From CAWHHZ01 sp963829355 (GTDB lineage: Bacteria; Acidobacteriota; Thermoanaerobaculia; Gp7-AA8; JAHWKK01): 64,000 nt of DNA. A program made the translations under genes and the position numbers. The notes below the pieces were generated by a model, which was not told the DNA's origin, made no database searches, and saw only the letters and a list, made by a program, of their open reading frames with translations. This document shows, in pieces, positions 1 through 8,625 of this stretch (the first letter of the stretch is position 1; each line of letters starts with the position of its first letter). Where the stretch lies: the NCBI GenBank assembly GCA_963829355.1, contig CAWHHZ010000027.1, positions 1 to 64,000 on the forward strand, given 5' to 3'.

Positions 1-126
1 AGCGAGCCGAAGGATCACTCGTCGTCACCGAGGAACCACCGCGACTCCTCCTCGTTCCTTGAGCTCGAACCGTAAGCACCACCAGCGCAGGGCACGCTGG
101 ATTTTTTCACAGCCTCTCAGGATGAC
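1..126 (-). repeat. Dispersed palindromic repeat, family A (inverted copy)
   Basis: These bases read as the exact reverse complement of a stretch near 28518-28646, more than 28 kb away. The unit ends in CTCAGGATGAC, the shared terminus of the family A intergenic repeats in this window. No coding frame is supported here. Bases 127-257 hold only the leader of the next gene. Confidence 0.8.
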
Positions 127-257
127 AGCCTGGGGTTCATTTCACTCCACTCTTACGTCCCGGGCCTCCTCACACGGGCCAGTTCGCTGCGTCACAACGT
201 CGGGTACGTGAAATCCATTATGATCCGCCCGGCCGTATCCCATTTCTGGAGGTTAAC

Positions 258-2432
258 TTGTCGAAATCATTAACTGTCCTTATGGTCGCCGTGCTGGCGG
301 CCCTCCCCCTGGCTGCTGAGGAAGGCATGTGGATGCCGCAGCAGATTCCGCAGCTCGGTGACCAGCTCATCGAGATGGGCCTCGAGCTCGATCCGGCGCA
401 GTTCGCCGATCTCACCGGCTTCCCCATGGGAGCGATCGTATCCACCGGCGGTTGCAGCGCAGCGTTCGTATCGCCACAGGCGCTGATCGCCACCAATCAT
501 CACTGTGTCTACGGATCGCTTCAGTACAACTCGAGTCCTGAGCGCAACCTTCTCCGCGATGGATTCCTCGCGAAGACGATGAACGACGAGATCCCCGCGG
601 GACCGGGAAGCCGGATCTATGTCACAACTGCAATCGAGGATGTGACCGACGCCGTTCTCGGCAGCCTGGAGAGTTCACTCACGGATATCGAGCGCCAGAA
701 CGAGCTCGATCGCCGGGAAAAGAACCTCGTGGCCAGGTGCGAAGAGCAGGGTGGCGTGCGCTGTCGTGTCGCGTCGTTCTTCGAGGGCACGCTATATCTG
801 CAGACGACACAGCTCGAGATCCGCGACGTGAGACTCGTCTACGCACCTGCAGAGGGAATCGGAGTGTTTGGCGGCGAGATCGACAACTGGATGTGGCCGC
901 GACACACGGGTGACTTCGGGTTCTACAGAGCCTACGTCGGTCCTGACGGCAAACCCGCCGACTATTCCGAAACGAACGTCCCGTATGAGCCGGAGCACTT
1001 CCTCCGGATCTCCACATCCGATCTCGACCAGGGCGATCTCGTGCTGATTGCCGGTTATCCCGGACGGACACAGCGCTATCAGACAGCTTCCGAAGTGCGC
1101 GAGAACATTACCTTCGGATTTCCGACGTCAATCCGTCATCGCAAGGCTGTCATGAATATTCTCGAAACCGAGGGCGCGAAGGATGAGGATGTCGCGATCA
1201 GAAACGCTTCACGGATCAGGGGATTGGCGAACTACCTGAAAAAGTACGAAGGAACGCTCGATGCGTTCCGGGAGCGTGGACTGCTGGCAGAGCGCATCGC
1301 TGAAGAAGAGCAGATGGAGCGGCTGCTGCGGGACGACCCGGAGCTCCATGCCCGCTATCGCGCAGCAGTCGATGAGCTCAATGACATCTTTGAGCGGCAG
1401 CAGTCGACGCGTGAGCGCGATACGGTGCTCTATTGGCTCTACTACGGCTCGCCGATGCTCTCGCAGGCGAACATGCTCTACAGGCTGAGCCGTGAGCGCG
1501 CGAAGCCGGATGTCGATCGCGAGGCCGCGTACCAGGAGCGTGAGTGGTCGAAGCTCTCGTCTCAGATCGATCGTTATCAGCGGATGATCGAGCCCGGGAG
1601 TGACCGCGCCGTCATGAAATACCTGCTCGAAGAAGCGGCGGCACTCCCTCCTTCACAGCGGATCGAGGCGATTGATCGGGCGCTGAAGGCGACGGGAAAG
1701 GCGACGATCGAAGCGCAGATCGGAGCGTACCTCGACAAGCTCTACGCCGGAACGAAGACTGCCGATCTCGATGCGCGTAAAGCGATGTTCAACGAGAGCA
1801 CGAAGGAGCTCCTTGCCCGCGGCGACACGATGATCGATCTCGCAGCAGCGCTGCGCGTCATCGGCGACCAGAACCTCGAACAGGGGAAGCAGGACGATGG
1901 GGCGATGACGCGGCTTCGTCCGATCTACATCGATGCTCTCAAACGCTCACGAGGCGGACTGCTCGCGCCGGACGCGAACTCCACGCTGCGCGTGACGTTC
2001 GGAACGGTCGAAGGATACGAGCCGCGTGACGCCGTGTCGTACAAACCGTTTACGACGATCGAGGGTCTCGTCGCGAAACACACGGGCGAAGAGCCGTTCA
2101 ATTCGCCTGAGCGGCAACTGAAGCTGGCGGCAGAGCGCCGGTTCGGCTCGTACATCGATCCCGATCTCGAGACGCTCCCGGTGAACTTCCTCTCGACGAC
2201 CGATATCACCAACGGCAACTCCGGCTCCTCAGTCCTGAACGCACGGGGAGAGCTGATCGGTCTGGCATTCGATGGTAACTACGAAGCGATGGGATCGGAC
2301 TACGTCGTCATTCCCGAGCTGTCGCGGACGATTGCGGTCGATGCGCGCTACATGCTGTGGGTGATGGACGCCGTCGATGGCGCCGACCGTCTCCTCGAGG
2401 AGATGGGCGTCCCGCCGCAACTGAACGACTAG
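258..2432 (+). CDS. S46 family dipeptidyl-peptidase, DPP7-like
   Basis: A 724-residue secreted serine exopeptidase that removes dipeptides from peptide N-termini outside the cytoplasm. The start is TTG at 258, preceded by a GGAGG site at 248-252. An N-terminal signal peptide ends near residue 20 (ALPLAA). The S46 signatures are present: ATNHHCVYG with catalytic His at 81/82, the WPRHTGDF segment with the likely catalytic Asp219, and TNGNSGSS with Ser655. In characterised S46 enzymes residue 673 sets specificity: Arg gives acidic P1 preference (DPP11) and Gly gives hydrophobic preference (DPP7). Here the motif is FDGNYE, so Gly673, which favours DPP7-type specificity. The length matches the family. 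The gene stands alone, followed by a hairpin and T-tract. The family call is firm; the specificity is inferred from one residue. Confidence 0.93.
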   Translation: MSKSLTVLMVAVLAALPLAAEEGMWMPQQIPQLGDQLIEMGLELDPAQFADLTGFPMGAIVSTGGCSAAFVSPQALIATNHHCVYGSLQYNSSPERNLLRDGFLAKTMNDEIPAGPGSRIYVTTAIEDVTDAVLGSLESSLTDIERQNELDRREKNLVARCEEQGGVRCRVASFFEGTLYLQTTQLEIRDVRLVYAPAEGIGVFGGEIDNWMWPRHTGDFGFYRAYVGPDGKPADYSETNVPYEPEHFLRISTSDLDQGDLVLIAGYPGRTQRYQTASEVRENITFGFPTSIRHRKAVMNILETEGAKDEDVAIRNASRIRGLANYLKKYEGTLDAFRERGLLAERIAEEEQMERLLRDDPELHARYRAAVDELNDIFERQQSTRERDTVLYWLYYGSPMLSQANMLYRLSRERAKPDVDREAAYQEREWSKLSSQIDRYQRMIEPGSDRAVMKYLLEEAAALPPSQRIEAIDRALKATGKATIEAQIGAYLDKLYAGTKTADLDARKAMFNESTKELLARGDTMIDLAAALRVIGDQNLEQGKQDDGAMTRLRPIYIDALKRSRGGLLAPDANSTLRVTFGTVEGYEPRDAVSYKPFTTIEGLVAKHTGEEPFNSPERQLKLAAERRFGSYIDPDLETLPVNFLSTTDITNGNSGSSVLNARGELIGLAFDGNYEAMGSDYVVIPELSRTIAVDARYMLWVMDAVDGADRLLEEMGVPPQLND

Positions 2433-2515
2433 CGAAGATGGGGGTCGGGGCTCCAGCCCTCCGCAAAGGCAACATGGCGGTTAACCCGCTTGCGGGGGGC
2501 TGGAGCCCCCCGCGA

Positions 2516-2547
2516 GTCGGCCCTGGAGAGCCGACCCCCCCTTTTTT
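2516..2547 (+). terminator. Rho-independent terminator after the S46 peptidase
   Basis: GTCGGC (2516-2521) pairs with GCCGAC (2530-2535) and is followed by a C-run and six T residues (2542-2547). A second self-complementary GC-rich block lies just upstream at 2440-2515. The position fits the end of the peptidase transcript. Confidence 0.6.
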
Positions 2548-2583
2548 CCGATCGTTCGATCACGAGCGTAATACACTTCGGCG

Positions 2584-3909
2584 GTGGATCAGGGAGAGCG
2601 TTTCAGGGAGCGGCCGCACGCGACGCTGCTGTTGCTGTCCTTTCCCGTTCTTCTTTCTCTGATTGCCGAGCCGCTGACCGGGCTCGTCGACACAGCCTTC
2701 GTCGCGCGTCTCGGTTCGGCGCCACTCGCGGCACTCGGTGTCGGGACGATGGCGCTCTCGGCTGTGTTCTGGATCTTCAACTTTCTGGGGATCGGAACGC
2801 AGACCGAGGTCGCTCAGGCGCTCGGCGCGAACCAGAGGGAGCGCGCGGCGCACGCGGCGGGTCTCGCGATGAACCTGGCGCTCCTGTTCGGTGCAGTTCT
2901 CGCGGTCGTGGGTGTCGTTGCGGCGCACCCGGTTGCGCGTTGGATGGGCGCGACGCAGCTCCTCGAGACCAATGCCGTTCTCTACATCCGGATCCGGCTG
3001 ATCTCTGCTCCAGCCGTTCTTCTGACGGTTGCAGGATTTGGCGCGCTGCGCGGCATCCACGACATGCGGACCCCGCTGAAGATCGCAGTCGCGGTCAACG
3101 TCATCAACATCGCGCTCGACTGGCCTCTCGTGTTCGGACTCGGGCCGATCCCCGCTTTCGAGATTGCCGGAGCGGCGGCGGCGAGTGCAGTGAGTCAGTG
3201 GATCGGCGCAATCTGGACCTTCGCCGCAGTGCGCAGAGGGATAGGGGTGAGCCGCCCGCTCGATTTCCGAGGTGCGCGGGCGTTGTTGGCGATCGGGGGG
3301 GATCTGTTTCTTCGGACGGGTCTTCTGACCGCGTTTCTCGTGCTGACCACTCGTGCCGCCACGAGAATCGGTGCAGAAGCGGGCGCTGCACACCAGGCGA
3401 TCCGTCAGGTCTGGCAATTTACGGCTCTCTTCCTCGACGCGTTCGCCGTGTCGGGACAGAGCATGATTGCGTGGTACGTCGGTGGGGCTCGGCTCGCGGA
3501 GGCCCGGCGCGTGGCGGGTGTGGTGTTGATCTGGAGCGTGATCACCGGCGTCGCGTTGGGAGCGATCATGGTGGTGGCGCAACCGCTGTTTGAGCGACTT
3601 CTCGTGCCGCCTGAGGCTCTGCCTCTCTTTGGTGCGGCGTGGTGGATCGCCGCGGTCAGCCAGCCTCTGAACGGAATTTCATTCGGAACGGATGGCATCC
3701 ACTGGGGAACGAGGGATTTCCGGTTCCTGCGCAATGTCGTCGCATTCGCTACGATCGTTGGGGTCGCCGGAATCTGGATGCTGGACGAAAGCCGCCGCGA
3801 TGCCTTCACGATCCTATGGATTCTGACGACGATCTGGATTTCCATTCGCGCGGCGTTTGGAGTGGTGCGGATCTGGCCGGGGATCGGAGATGCGCCGCTG
3901 CGAAAGTGA
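2584..3909 (+). CDS. MATE family efflux transporter (DinF-like branch)
   Basis: A 441-residue inner-membrane antiporter expected to export cationic or hydrophobic compounds using a Na+ or H+ gradient. The sequence is almost entirely hydrophobic, with about 12 membrane segments. It opens with the typical MATE pattern of an SFPVLLSLIAEPLTGLVD stretch followed by VARLGSAPLAALGVG. The second half repeats this arrangement (GDLFLRTG, then the DAFAVSGQSMIAWYVGG region), as expected from the internal pseudo-repeat of the family. The DAFAVSGQ-like segment points to the DinF-type branch. The start is GTG at 2584 with no strong ribosome site. It follows the terminator of the S46 gene and looks monocistronic. 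The substrate cannot be read from the sequence. Confidence 0.9.
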   Translation: MDQGERFRERPHATLLLLSFPVLLSLIAEPLTGLVDTAFVARLGSAPLAALGVGTMALSAVFWIFNFLGIGTQTEVAQALGANQRERAAHAAGLAMNLALLFGAVLAVVGVVAAHPVARWMGATQLLETNAVLYIRIRLISAPAVLLTVAGFGALRGIHDMRTPLKIAVAVNVINIALDWPLVFGLGPIPAFEIAGAAAASAVSQWIGAIWTFAAVRRGIGVSRPLDFRGARALLAIGGDLFLRTGLLTAFLVLTTRAATRIGAEAGAAHQAIRQVWQFTALFLDAFAVSGQSMIAWYVGGARLAEARRVAGVVLIWSVITGVALGAIMVVAQPLFERLLVPPEALPLFGAAWWIAAVSQPLNGISFGTDGIHWGTRDFRFLRNVVAFATIVGVAGIWMLDESRRDAFTILWILTTIWISIRAAFGVVRIWPGIGDAPLRK

Positions 3910-3965
3910 TTGCCATCCCTGTCATCCGTGGCACGATTCCAGGTGTCGACATAGATTCGAGAACA

Positions 3966-4075
3966 TGTCATCCCGAAGCGCAGCGAGGAGTCTGGGCGGG
4001 GGAAACCGCGCTGCAATCGCCCACCCGCCAGATTCCTCAGTCGCGATAAAGCCGCTCCTTCGGAATGACAGGAAA
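3966..4075. repeat. Dispersed palindromic repeat, family C
   Basis: A palindromic unit opening with TGTCATCCCGAAGCG and closing with CCTTCGGAATGACA, with inner GAGGAGTCT and AGATTCCTC arms. Similar units occur near 23021, 37380, 43228-43411 and 63232. It fills most of the space between the MATE gene and the next transporter. Confidence 0.7.
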
Positions 4076-4174
4076 GAGAGCTATTCACCCGCGGACCCTC
4101 TTCGTCCCTTCCGGTCGCCTCGATTCGCTCGCTATGAGAAGATTGCGACGGTCCGAACCGTGGGAGAGAAATGA

Positions 4175-5560
4175 ATGACTAAATCGAAATGGCTGCGCGT
4201 CCCCCATACGCTCGTTCTGCTTGCGATCATGATCCTGCTGGCGTGGATGATGACTCATCTGCTGCAGCCGGGCTCATTCGAGCGGGTGACGAACGAAGTC
4301 GGACGCGAGCAGGTCGTCCCCGAAAGCTATCAGCCCCTTGCTGACGACGACACCGGTCTCAGCCTCTGGTCGGTTTTCAAGGCTGTTCCGGAGGGATTCG
4401 AGGCGGCCGCCGAGATCATCTTCTTCGTCTTCATCATCGGAGGAGCTTTCGGAGTGTTTCGCGCAACCGGAGCCGCGGACGCGACGATCGGTAAACTGCT
4501 CGACACCTTTGGCCATGCTCCTCTGCTCCTGATTGCGGGGGGGATGACAGTGTTCGCCGCGGGGTCGGCGACCATAGGAATGGCCGAGGAGTATCTCCCA
4601 TTCGTTCCAATGCTGGTCGCCCTCTGCATCGCCCTCGGATACGACTCGGTAACCGCGATCGGGGTGCTGTGCGTCGGCTACGGAGTCGGCTACGGCGCGG
4701 CGCTCATCAATCCGTTCACCGTCTTCATCGCCCAGGAGGTCGCCGACGTACCGCAGGGATCTGCGCTGACGTTCCGTCTGATCCTTCTCCTGATCTTCCT
4801 GGCTGTGGGCATTCATCATGTCTGGAGATACGCGAAGAAGGTCAAGGCGAATCCCGAAGAGAGTCTCGTGGCGGATGTCGAAGCGGCCCAGCATGCCGCG
4901 GTCGAATATCCGTCTTTCACGCTGCGACACGGCCTCGTGATCGCGACCATCCTGGCAGCGATTGTCGTGCTCATCATCGGACTCAAGCAGTGGCACTGGT
5001 ACCTGATCGAAATGGGCGGACTGTTCCTCGCGCTGACCGTGCTTCTCGCAATCGTCGGACGGATGGGAGCGGATCGGACGGCGCGCGAATTCTGTGTCGG
5101 TGCGGCCGAGCTCACGACGACTGCTCTTCTGATCGGGTTCGCGAGAACGATCGAGGTCGTACTGAATGAAGGGCAGGTGATCGACACGATCATCTGGGCG
5201 ATCTCACAACCGCTCCAGACCCTCGGACCGCACCTCGCTGCGGTGGGCATGTTCCTGGTTCAGAGTGTCATCAACTTCTTCATCCCCTCCGGCAGCGGTC
5301 AGGCGTACGTCACGATGCCTCTGATGGCTCCGCTCGCCGATCTGGTCGGCGTTTCGCGGCAGGTCTCGGTGCTGGCGTATCAATTCGGAGATGGCTTCAC
5401 GAACATTCTGGTGCCGACGAACGCCGTGCTTGTCGGTATTCTTGCAATGGGAGGAGTGCCATACGACCGCTGGTTCCGCTTCGTCATTCCGTTCATGATC
5501 AAGATGTGGATCTTCGGATCGATTGCAATGGTCGTGGCGGTGAGCATCGGTATCACCTAG
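4175..5560 (+). CDS. YfcC family transporter (DcuC/NhaC-like ion transporter superfamily)
   Basis: A 461-residue integral membrane protein of the YfcC group, usually annotated as basic amino acid antiporter or C4-dicarboxylate-type carrier. It has a short cytoplasmic N-terminus, a first helix at residues 10-32, a periplasmic loop, and then two bundles of helices. Family-like segments include EEYLPFVPMLVALC, GYGVGYGAALINPFTV and the C-terminal NFFIPSGSGQAYVTMPLMAPL. The INPFTV and PSGSGQA segments resemble re-entrant hairpin motifs of this superfamily. The ATG at 4175 follows GGGAGAG with good spacing; an out-of-frame ATG at 4171 is ignored. The substrate is not predictable. It is followed closely by a small DUF2188 gene, probably on the same transcript. 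Confidence 0.87.
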   Translation: MTKSKWLRVPHTLVLLAIMILLAWMMTHLLQPGSFERVTNEVGREQVVPESYQPLADDDTGLSLWSVFKAVPEGFEAAAEIIFFVFIIGGAFGVFRATGAADATIGKLLDTFGHAPLLLIAGGMTVFAAGSATIGMAEEYLPFVPMLVALCIALGYDSVTAIGVLCVGYGVGYGAALINPFTVFIAQEVADVPQGSALTFRLILLLIFLAVGIHHVWRYAKKVKANPEESLVADVEAAQHAAVEYPSFTLRHGLVIATILAAIVVLIIGLKQWHWYLIEMGGLFLALTVLLAIVGRMGADRTAREFCVGAAELTTTALLIGFARTIEVVLNEGQVIDTIIWAISQPLQTLGPHLAAVGMFLVQSVINFFIPSGSGQAYVTMPLMAPLADLVGVSRQVSVLAYQFGDGFTNILVPTNAVLVGILAMGGVPYDRWFRFVIPFMIKMWIFGSIAMVVAVSIGIT

Positions 5561-5619
5561 AACGGCGCTCGCCGGCATCAACGATGCCTTGGACGCTTCT
5601 GACACGGGAGGAGAGAATC

Positions 5620-5967
5620 ATGGGCAAGAAGGGACGGATCATCGGCGCAGCAGCAGGTGTGGCCGCGGCGGCAGCAGCGACGACCGCAGCAGTGATCGCC
5701 AACAGAAATCCGGAGCTGAGGAAGAAGATTGGCGATGCCGCCAGCCGCATGGTCTCGCGATCGAAGACGTACCACGTCAAGAAGTCCGGGGATCAGTGGG
5801 CGATCGAGCTCGAGGGAGCATCGCGCGCAACTTCGCTCCACGCGACGAAGAAGGAAGCCGTCTCGGCCGCCCGCGATCTCGCTGCCGGCAAACGTCCGAG
5901 CCAGCTCGTCATTCACCGGGTGGATGGGACAATCCAGGACTCTCATACTTACGAAAAAGAAGACTGA
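5620..5967 (+). CDS. DUF2188 domain protein with Ala-rich N-terminal segment
   Basis: A 115-residue protein. The ATG at 5620 is preceded by GGGAGGAGA (5607-5615). Residues 7-27 form an Ala-rich hydrophobic stretch, probably a membrane anchor. Residues 49-112 match the DUF2188 pattern: YHVKKSGDQWAIELEGA, then an ATKKEAVSAARDLA helix, and LVIHRVDGTIQDSHTY at the end. The function of DUF2188 is not established. The gene begins about 60 bases after the YfcC-type transporter on the same strand. A start further upstream in the same frame would overlap the transporter and lacks a ribosome site. Confidence 0.8.
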   Translation: MGKKGRIIGAAAGVAAAAAATTAAVIANRNPELRKKIGDAASRMVSRSKTYHVKKSGDQWAIELEGASRATSLHATKKEAVSAARDLAAGKRPSQLVIHRVDGTIQDSHTYEKED

Positions 5968-6052
5968 TCGAGACTGCCGGCTCACGGAGCCCTGCCTGGG
6001 GGCGGCCCCGGTAGGACCCATCGCAGTAGATTACGAGCAGCCTCTCAGGAAC

Positions 6053-6085
6053 AAAAAGAGCCCCCGGTCGGAAAACCGGGGGCTC
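6053..6085 (-). terminator. Rho-independent terminator for the metallopeptidase operon
   Basis: On the minus strand an 11-bp perfect stem, GAGCCCCCGGT pairing with ACCGGGGGCTC, encloses a six-base loop and is followed by a T-rich tract (plus-strand ACAAAAAG at 6051-6058). It lies 25 bases past the stop of the gene ending at 6111. Confidence 0.85.
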
Positions 6086-6110
6086 GATTAGAGTGCGAGG
6101 ATGCTTCGTC

Positions 6111-7544
6111 TTACGGCAGCAGCGTCCAGCCCACGTCCTGCATCAGAGCGGGCGTCAGATCGAGATCGTACGCCGGGCGCAGGTCCGAATTGATGAATGG
6201 TTCCATCAGAAGATTCGGCGTTGCGGTGACGTCGAAGTGCGAGCCCGACGACCCGGAGGCGACCGGATTTGGCGCGTACAGCCGCACATGACCGTCAACT
6301 GCCCCGGCGAGGTGATTACGATCGAGGATCAGCTTGACGTTGAGACTCGGTGAGAGCGCGGCCTTCATAGCGTTACCGTCCGCCAGCGTGACGCCGACTG
6401 AGGGAATCGTGATGCTGGGATCAGCGCCACCCATACCGGGCAAGCCGACGGCAGAATTGTTGGCGATGATGACACCCTTTGCGCCGGCTGCCTGTGCATT
6501 CGCAACCTTCACCGCGAACGCGCAGGTACCGCGATCGGCAAGGACGATTTTTCCCCAGGCCCCGTTCGTGAGTGGCTCGCAGGCATCTGCCGTTGCGCCA
6601 ACACCGTCGTTCGCCAGTACGACACGACCACTCACTCCGCCGTTGTCGGAGAGAGACGGACCAAATGCCGCTGCCTGAACTTCGATGCTGCTTTTCAGCG
6701 AGGCAGGGGTGAGGACGACGAGAGACGGCCGCGGTGCGAGAAGAGTCTGAGCCTGCGAGGTGACGTTGTCGCCGATCCAGACGACGTTCCTGTCGTTGAT
6801 CGCGGAAGCGGCGCGCTCAGCCTGAGTCATCTGACCCCAGGTCTTGCCCTTGGTGACGTCATAGGTACGATTCGTAAAGACATCGCTGTACCCGCTCTGG
6901 AGAGCTCCGTTCACTTCATTGACGAAGTTTGCGAATCCGAGCCCGTGTCCGATCTCGTGCATGACGACGGCCAGAAAGTCGAAATCGGTTCCGTGCTGAT
7001 GGTCGACCCCGTAGTACCAGTTCGAGCCGGTCAGGCAGTTTGGATTGGTCCCGATGTTGGAATTGAAGCGGGAGATGACGTCTGGGTAAACTTCGTAACC
7101 GGGTCCGTAGGCTTCGAAGATGAGATCAGCCCCGTAGCGGGCGTCGGCAAGGGCGGAGTGATGCCAGGATGCGGGCTCGAGAGCCCCAGGGAAATCACGG
7201 AAGATCGTGCTCGCTCCAGCAGAGCCGAGCGTGCCGGAGGTCGGCGAGCAGGTGAGCGGCTGAAAACTGGCTTGCACGTAGATCGTTACAGGACTGTCGA
7301 GCGTGCTGCCCCAGCGATCTGCGGCAAAGAGATACGCATACTGACGCTGCTGCCCGAGGGTGGTGCCGGGATTTCCTCCGAGGGGCGCCACGGGTGTCGG
7401 ATCATTCAACCCCACTCCGGGTCCGTCGGCATTGAGGAGAACGATGTTCGCCGCCGAGGCCGGAATCGCTGCACAGAGAAGAACGAGAATCGCGATCGTC
7501 GCGAATGCTCGATGAGAACGGTTGGTGAGATGAGAGACGTTCAT
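6111..7544 (-). CDS. Secreted zinc metallopeptidase-like protein with PA domain
   Basis: A 477-residue exported protein. A signal peptide covers residues 1-32 (hydrophobic core AIAILVLLCAA, cleavage near ASA-AN). The zinc motif HEIGHGLGF begins at residue 196 and resembles metzincin-type HExxHGxGF sites. About 100 residues later a protease-associated (PA) domain is seen (DACEPL, KIVLADRGTCAFAVKVANAQAAGAKGVIIANN, IPSVGVTLADG). The C-terminus (PALMQDVGWTLLP) resembles the ALxDIGW tail common in these secreted proteins. The exact peptidase family and substrate are not clear. Its ATG lies two bases after the stop of the upstream gene, so the two are probably translationally coupled. A strong terminator follows. 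Confidence 0.85.
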   Translation of the reverse strand: MNVSHLTNRSHRAFATIAILVLLCAAIPASAANIVLLNADGPGVGLNDPTPVAPLGGNPGTTLGQQRQYAYLFAADRWGSTLDSPVTIYVQASFQPLTCSPTSGTLGSAGASTIFRDFPGALEPASWHHSALADARYGADLIFEAYGPGYEVYPDVISRFNSNIGTNPNCLTGSNWYYGVDHQHGTDFDFLAVVMHEIGHGLGFANFVNEVNGALQSGYSDVFTNRTYDVTKGKTWGQMTQAERAASAINDRNVVWIGDNVTSQAQTLLAPRPSLVVLTPASLKSSIEVQAAAFGPSLSDNGGVSGRVVLANDGVGATADACEPLTNGAWGKIVLADRGTCAFAVKVANAQAAGAKGVIIANNSAVGLPGMGGADPSITIPSVGVTLADGNAMKAALSPSLNVKLILDRNHLAGAVDGHVRLYAPNPVASGSSGSHFDVTATPNLLMEPFINSDLRPAYDLDLTPALMQDVGWTLLP

Positions 7545-7546
7545 GG

Positions 7547-8050
7547 TTACTCTTTCTCCCCGGCGTCGTTGGTCAGCGATGCGGCGGAGACGTCAGGGGT
7601 GCCATCGACACAGTGAATGGCAAATCCCCCGTCCGAGATCGTTGCGAACGAGTAATTGAGAAGCTCCTCGGGCACGAGCATCATCACGGCCCCGTTCGGG
7701 AGCTGAAACTGCTGAGCCTGAGTGATGCTGCGGCTGCTGGCCGGCATCTGCAGGTCGAGGGCGCGGATCTCTTCAGCGGTCGGCTGGCGAAGCTCGCCAC
7801 TCTCGGGATCGATCGCGGCGCGTACGCCCTGAGTTTCGATCCGGGCCGGCGCGTTGCTCTGTACCGAGATCATCCGTGCATGTTCGAACTTGTGAGCCAC
7901 GAACGTCTGGCTCTTTTCCGAAGCCGGACCACGATCTGATTCGCTACTCCGGTTCTGCTGGGCCACCGCAGGAACGGCGATGATGAGCAGGAGAGTCAGA
8001 ATGAGGGAAGGGAAAGCGATGGATACACGTGCGACAGAGAACTTCTTCAT
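7547..8050 (-). CDS. Secreted protein resembling the post-PEP-CTERM-1 domain family
   Basis: A 167-residue protein with a signal peptide (MKKFSVAR, then a hydrophobic core ending AVPAVA). The start at 8050 is chosen because AGGAGG sits 11 bases upstream; a longer frame starting at 8083 lacks this. The mature part contains IDPESGELRQPTAEEIRAL and ends with a segment rich in Asp and Gly around FAIHCVDG. This layout resembles proteins annotated as having a post-PEP-CTERM-1 domain; that match is from memory of the family and is tentative. The gene is directly upstream of the PA-domain metallopeptidase with a two-base gap, which suggests a joint role in an exported complex or a substrate-protease pair. 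Confidence 0.7.
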   Translation of the reverse strand: MKKFSVARVSIAFPSLILTLLLIIAVPAVAQQNRSSESDRGPASEKSQTFVAHKFEHARMISVQSNAPARIETQGVRAAIDPESGELRQPTAEEIRALDLQMPASSRSITQAQQFQLPNGAVMMLVPEELLNYSFATISDGGFAIHCVDGTPDVSAASLTNDAGEKE

Positions 8051-8265
8051 TGCAGGATGGACCTCCTCAAAAAATTCGGGCATCCTGCGGAAGCCAGAGC
8101 CACCTCACCATGAGGCCTCCGGCATTGCGTCGCCCCCTCACGGAGACTTTGCTCTTGTCACGGATTGCGTGCTCAGAATGTAGGCCTGTTCGGAATGGCT
8201 GTCAACAGAAATGTGACAGAGTTTGGAATCCCTGCAGCCAGGGCTCCCAGCCGTACAGATGTCAT

Positions 8266-8625
8266 CCTGAGCGCGCGCCAGACTGTGTGAAAAACCGATC
8301 GGCTTCGCGAACGTCTTTTTTGGAGTGCTGAGCTCGCCGAAGGACGAGCTCAGCTTTACATCACGCCGCCTTACGGGCTGCGGCGGGTTGCAAGCTGCAG
8401 TGGAAATTTCCTGACTGGTCCCGATTGCGGCCTCGATGGTGGTTGCCACGGGATCCAAAGCGGGGCTCGTCCTCCGGCGAGCACCGCACTCCAAAGTCAC
8501 AGCCTCGATTCACGAGGCGTTTTCACACAGTCTCGCGCAGCGAAGGATCGCGTGAGTCATACTCGCCCGAAGTCAGCTCGAGACATGTCGTACGCGATCC
8601 TTCGCTTCGCTCAGGACGACTGATC
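8266..8625. repeat. Composite intergenic repeat: family B double-hairpin element plus family A end
   Basis: This space of about 560 bases holds no gene. From about 8266 to 8530 lies a ~260-bp element whose second copy is inverted at 16490-16759. It contains two hairpins with ten-base stems: 8327-8354 (stem GCTGAGCTCG, loop CCGAAGGA) and 8460-8487 (stem GCGGTGCTCG on the minus strand, loop CCGGAGGA, one mismatch). Both ends carry family A sequence (CATCCTGAG at the left, CGAAGGATCGCGTGAG on the right). The right end abuts the stop of the symporter gene at 8611. Bases 8084-8265 show nothing recognisable beyond the leader of the gene at 8050. Confidence 0.75.

Noticed and set aside
2490..3593. 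Long plus-strand frame of 367 codons over the MATE gene
   Set aside because: It is an Arg/Gly-rich shadow of the MATE frame with no domain, and overlaps a well-supported transporter.
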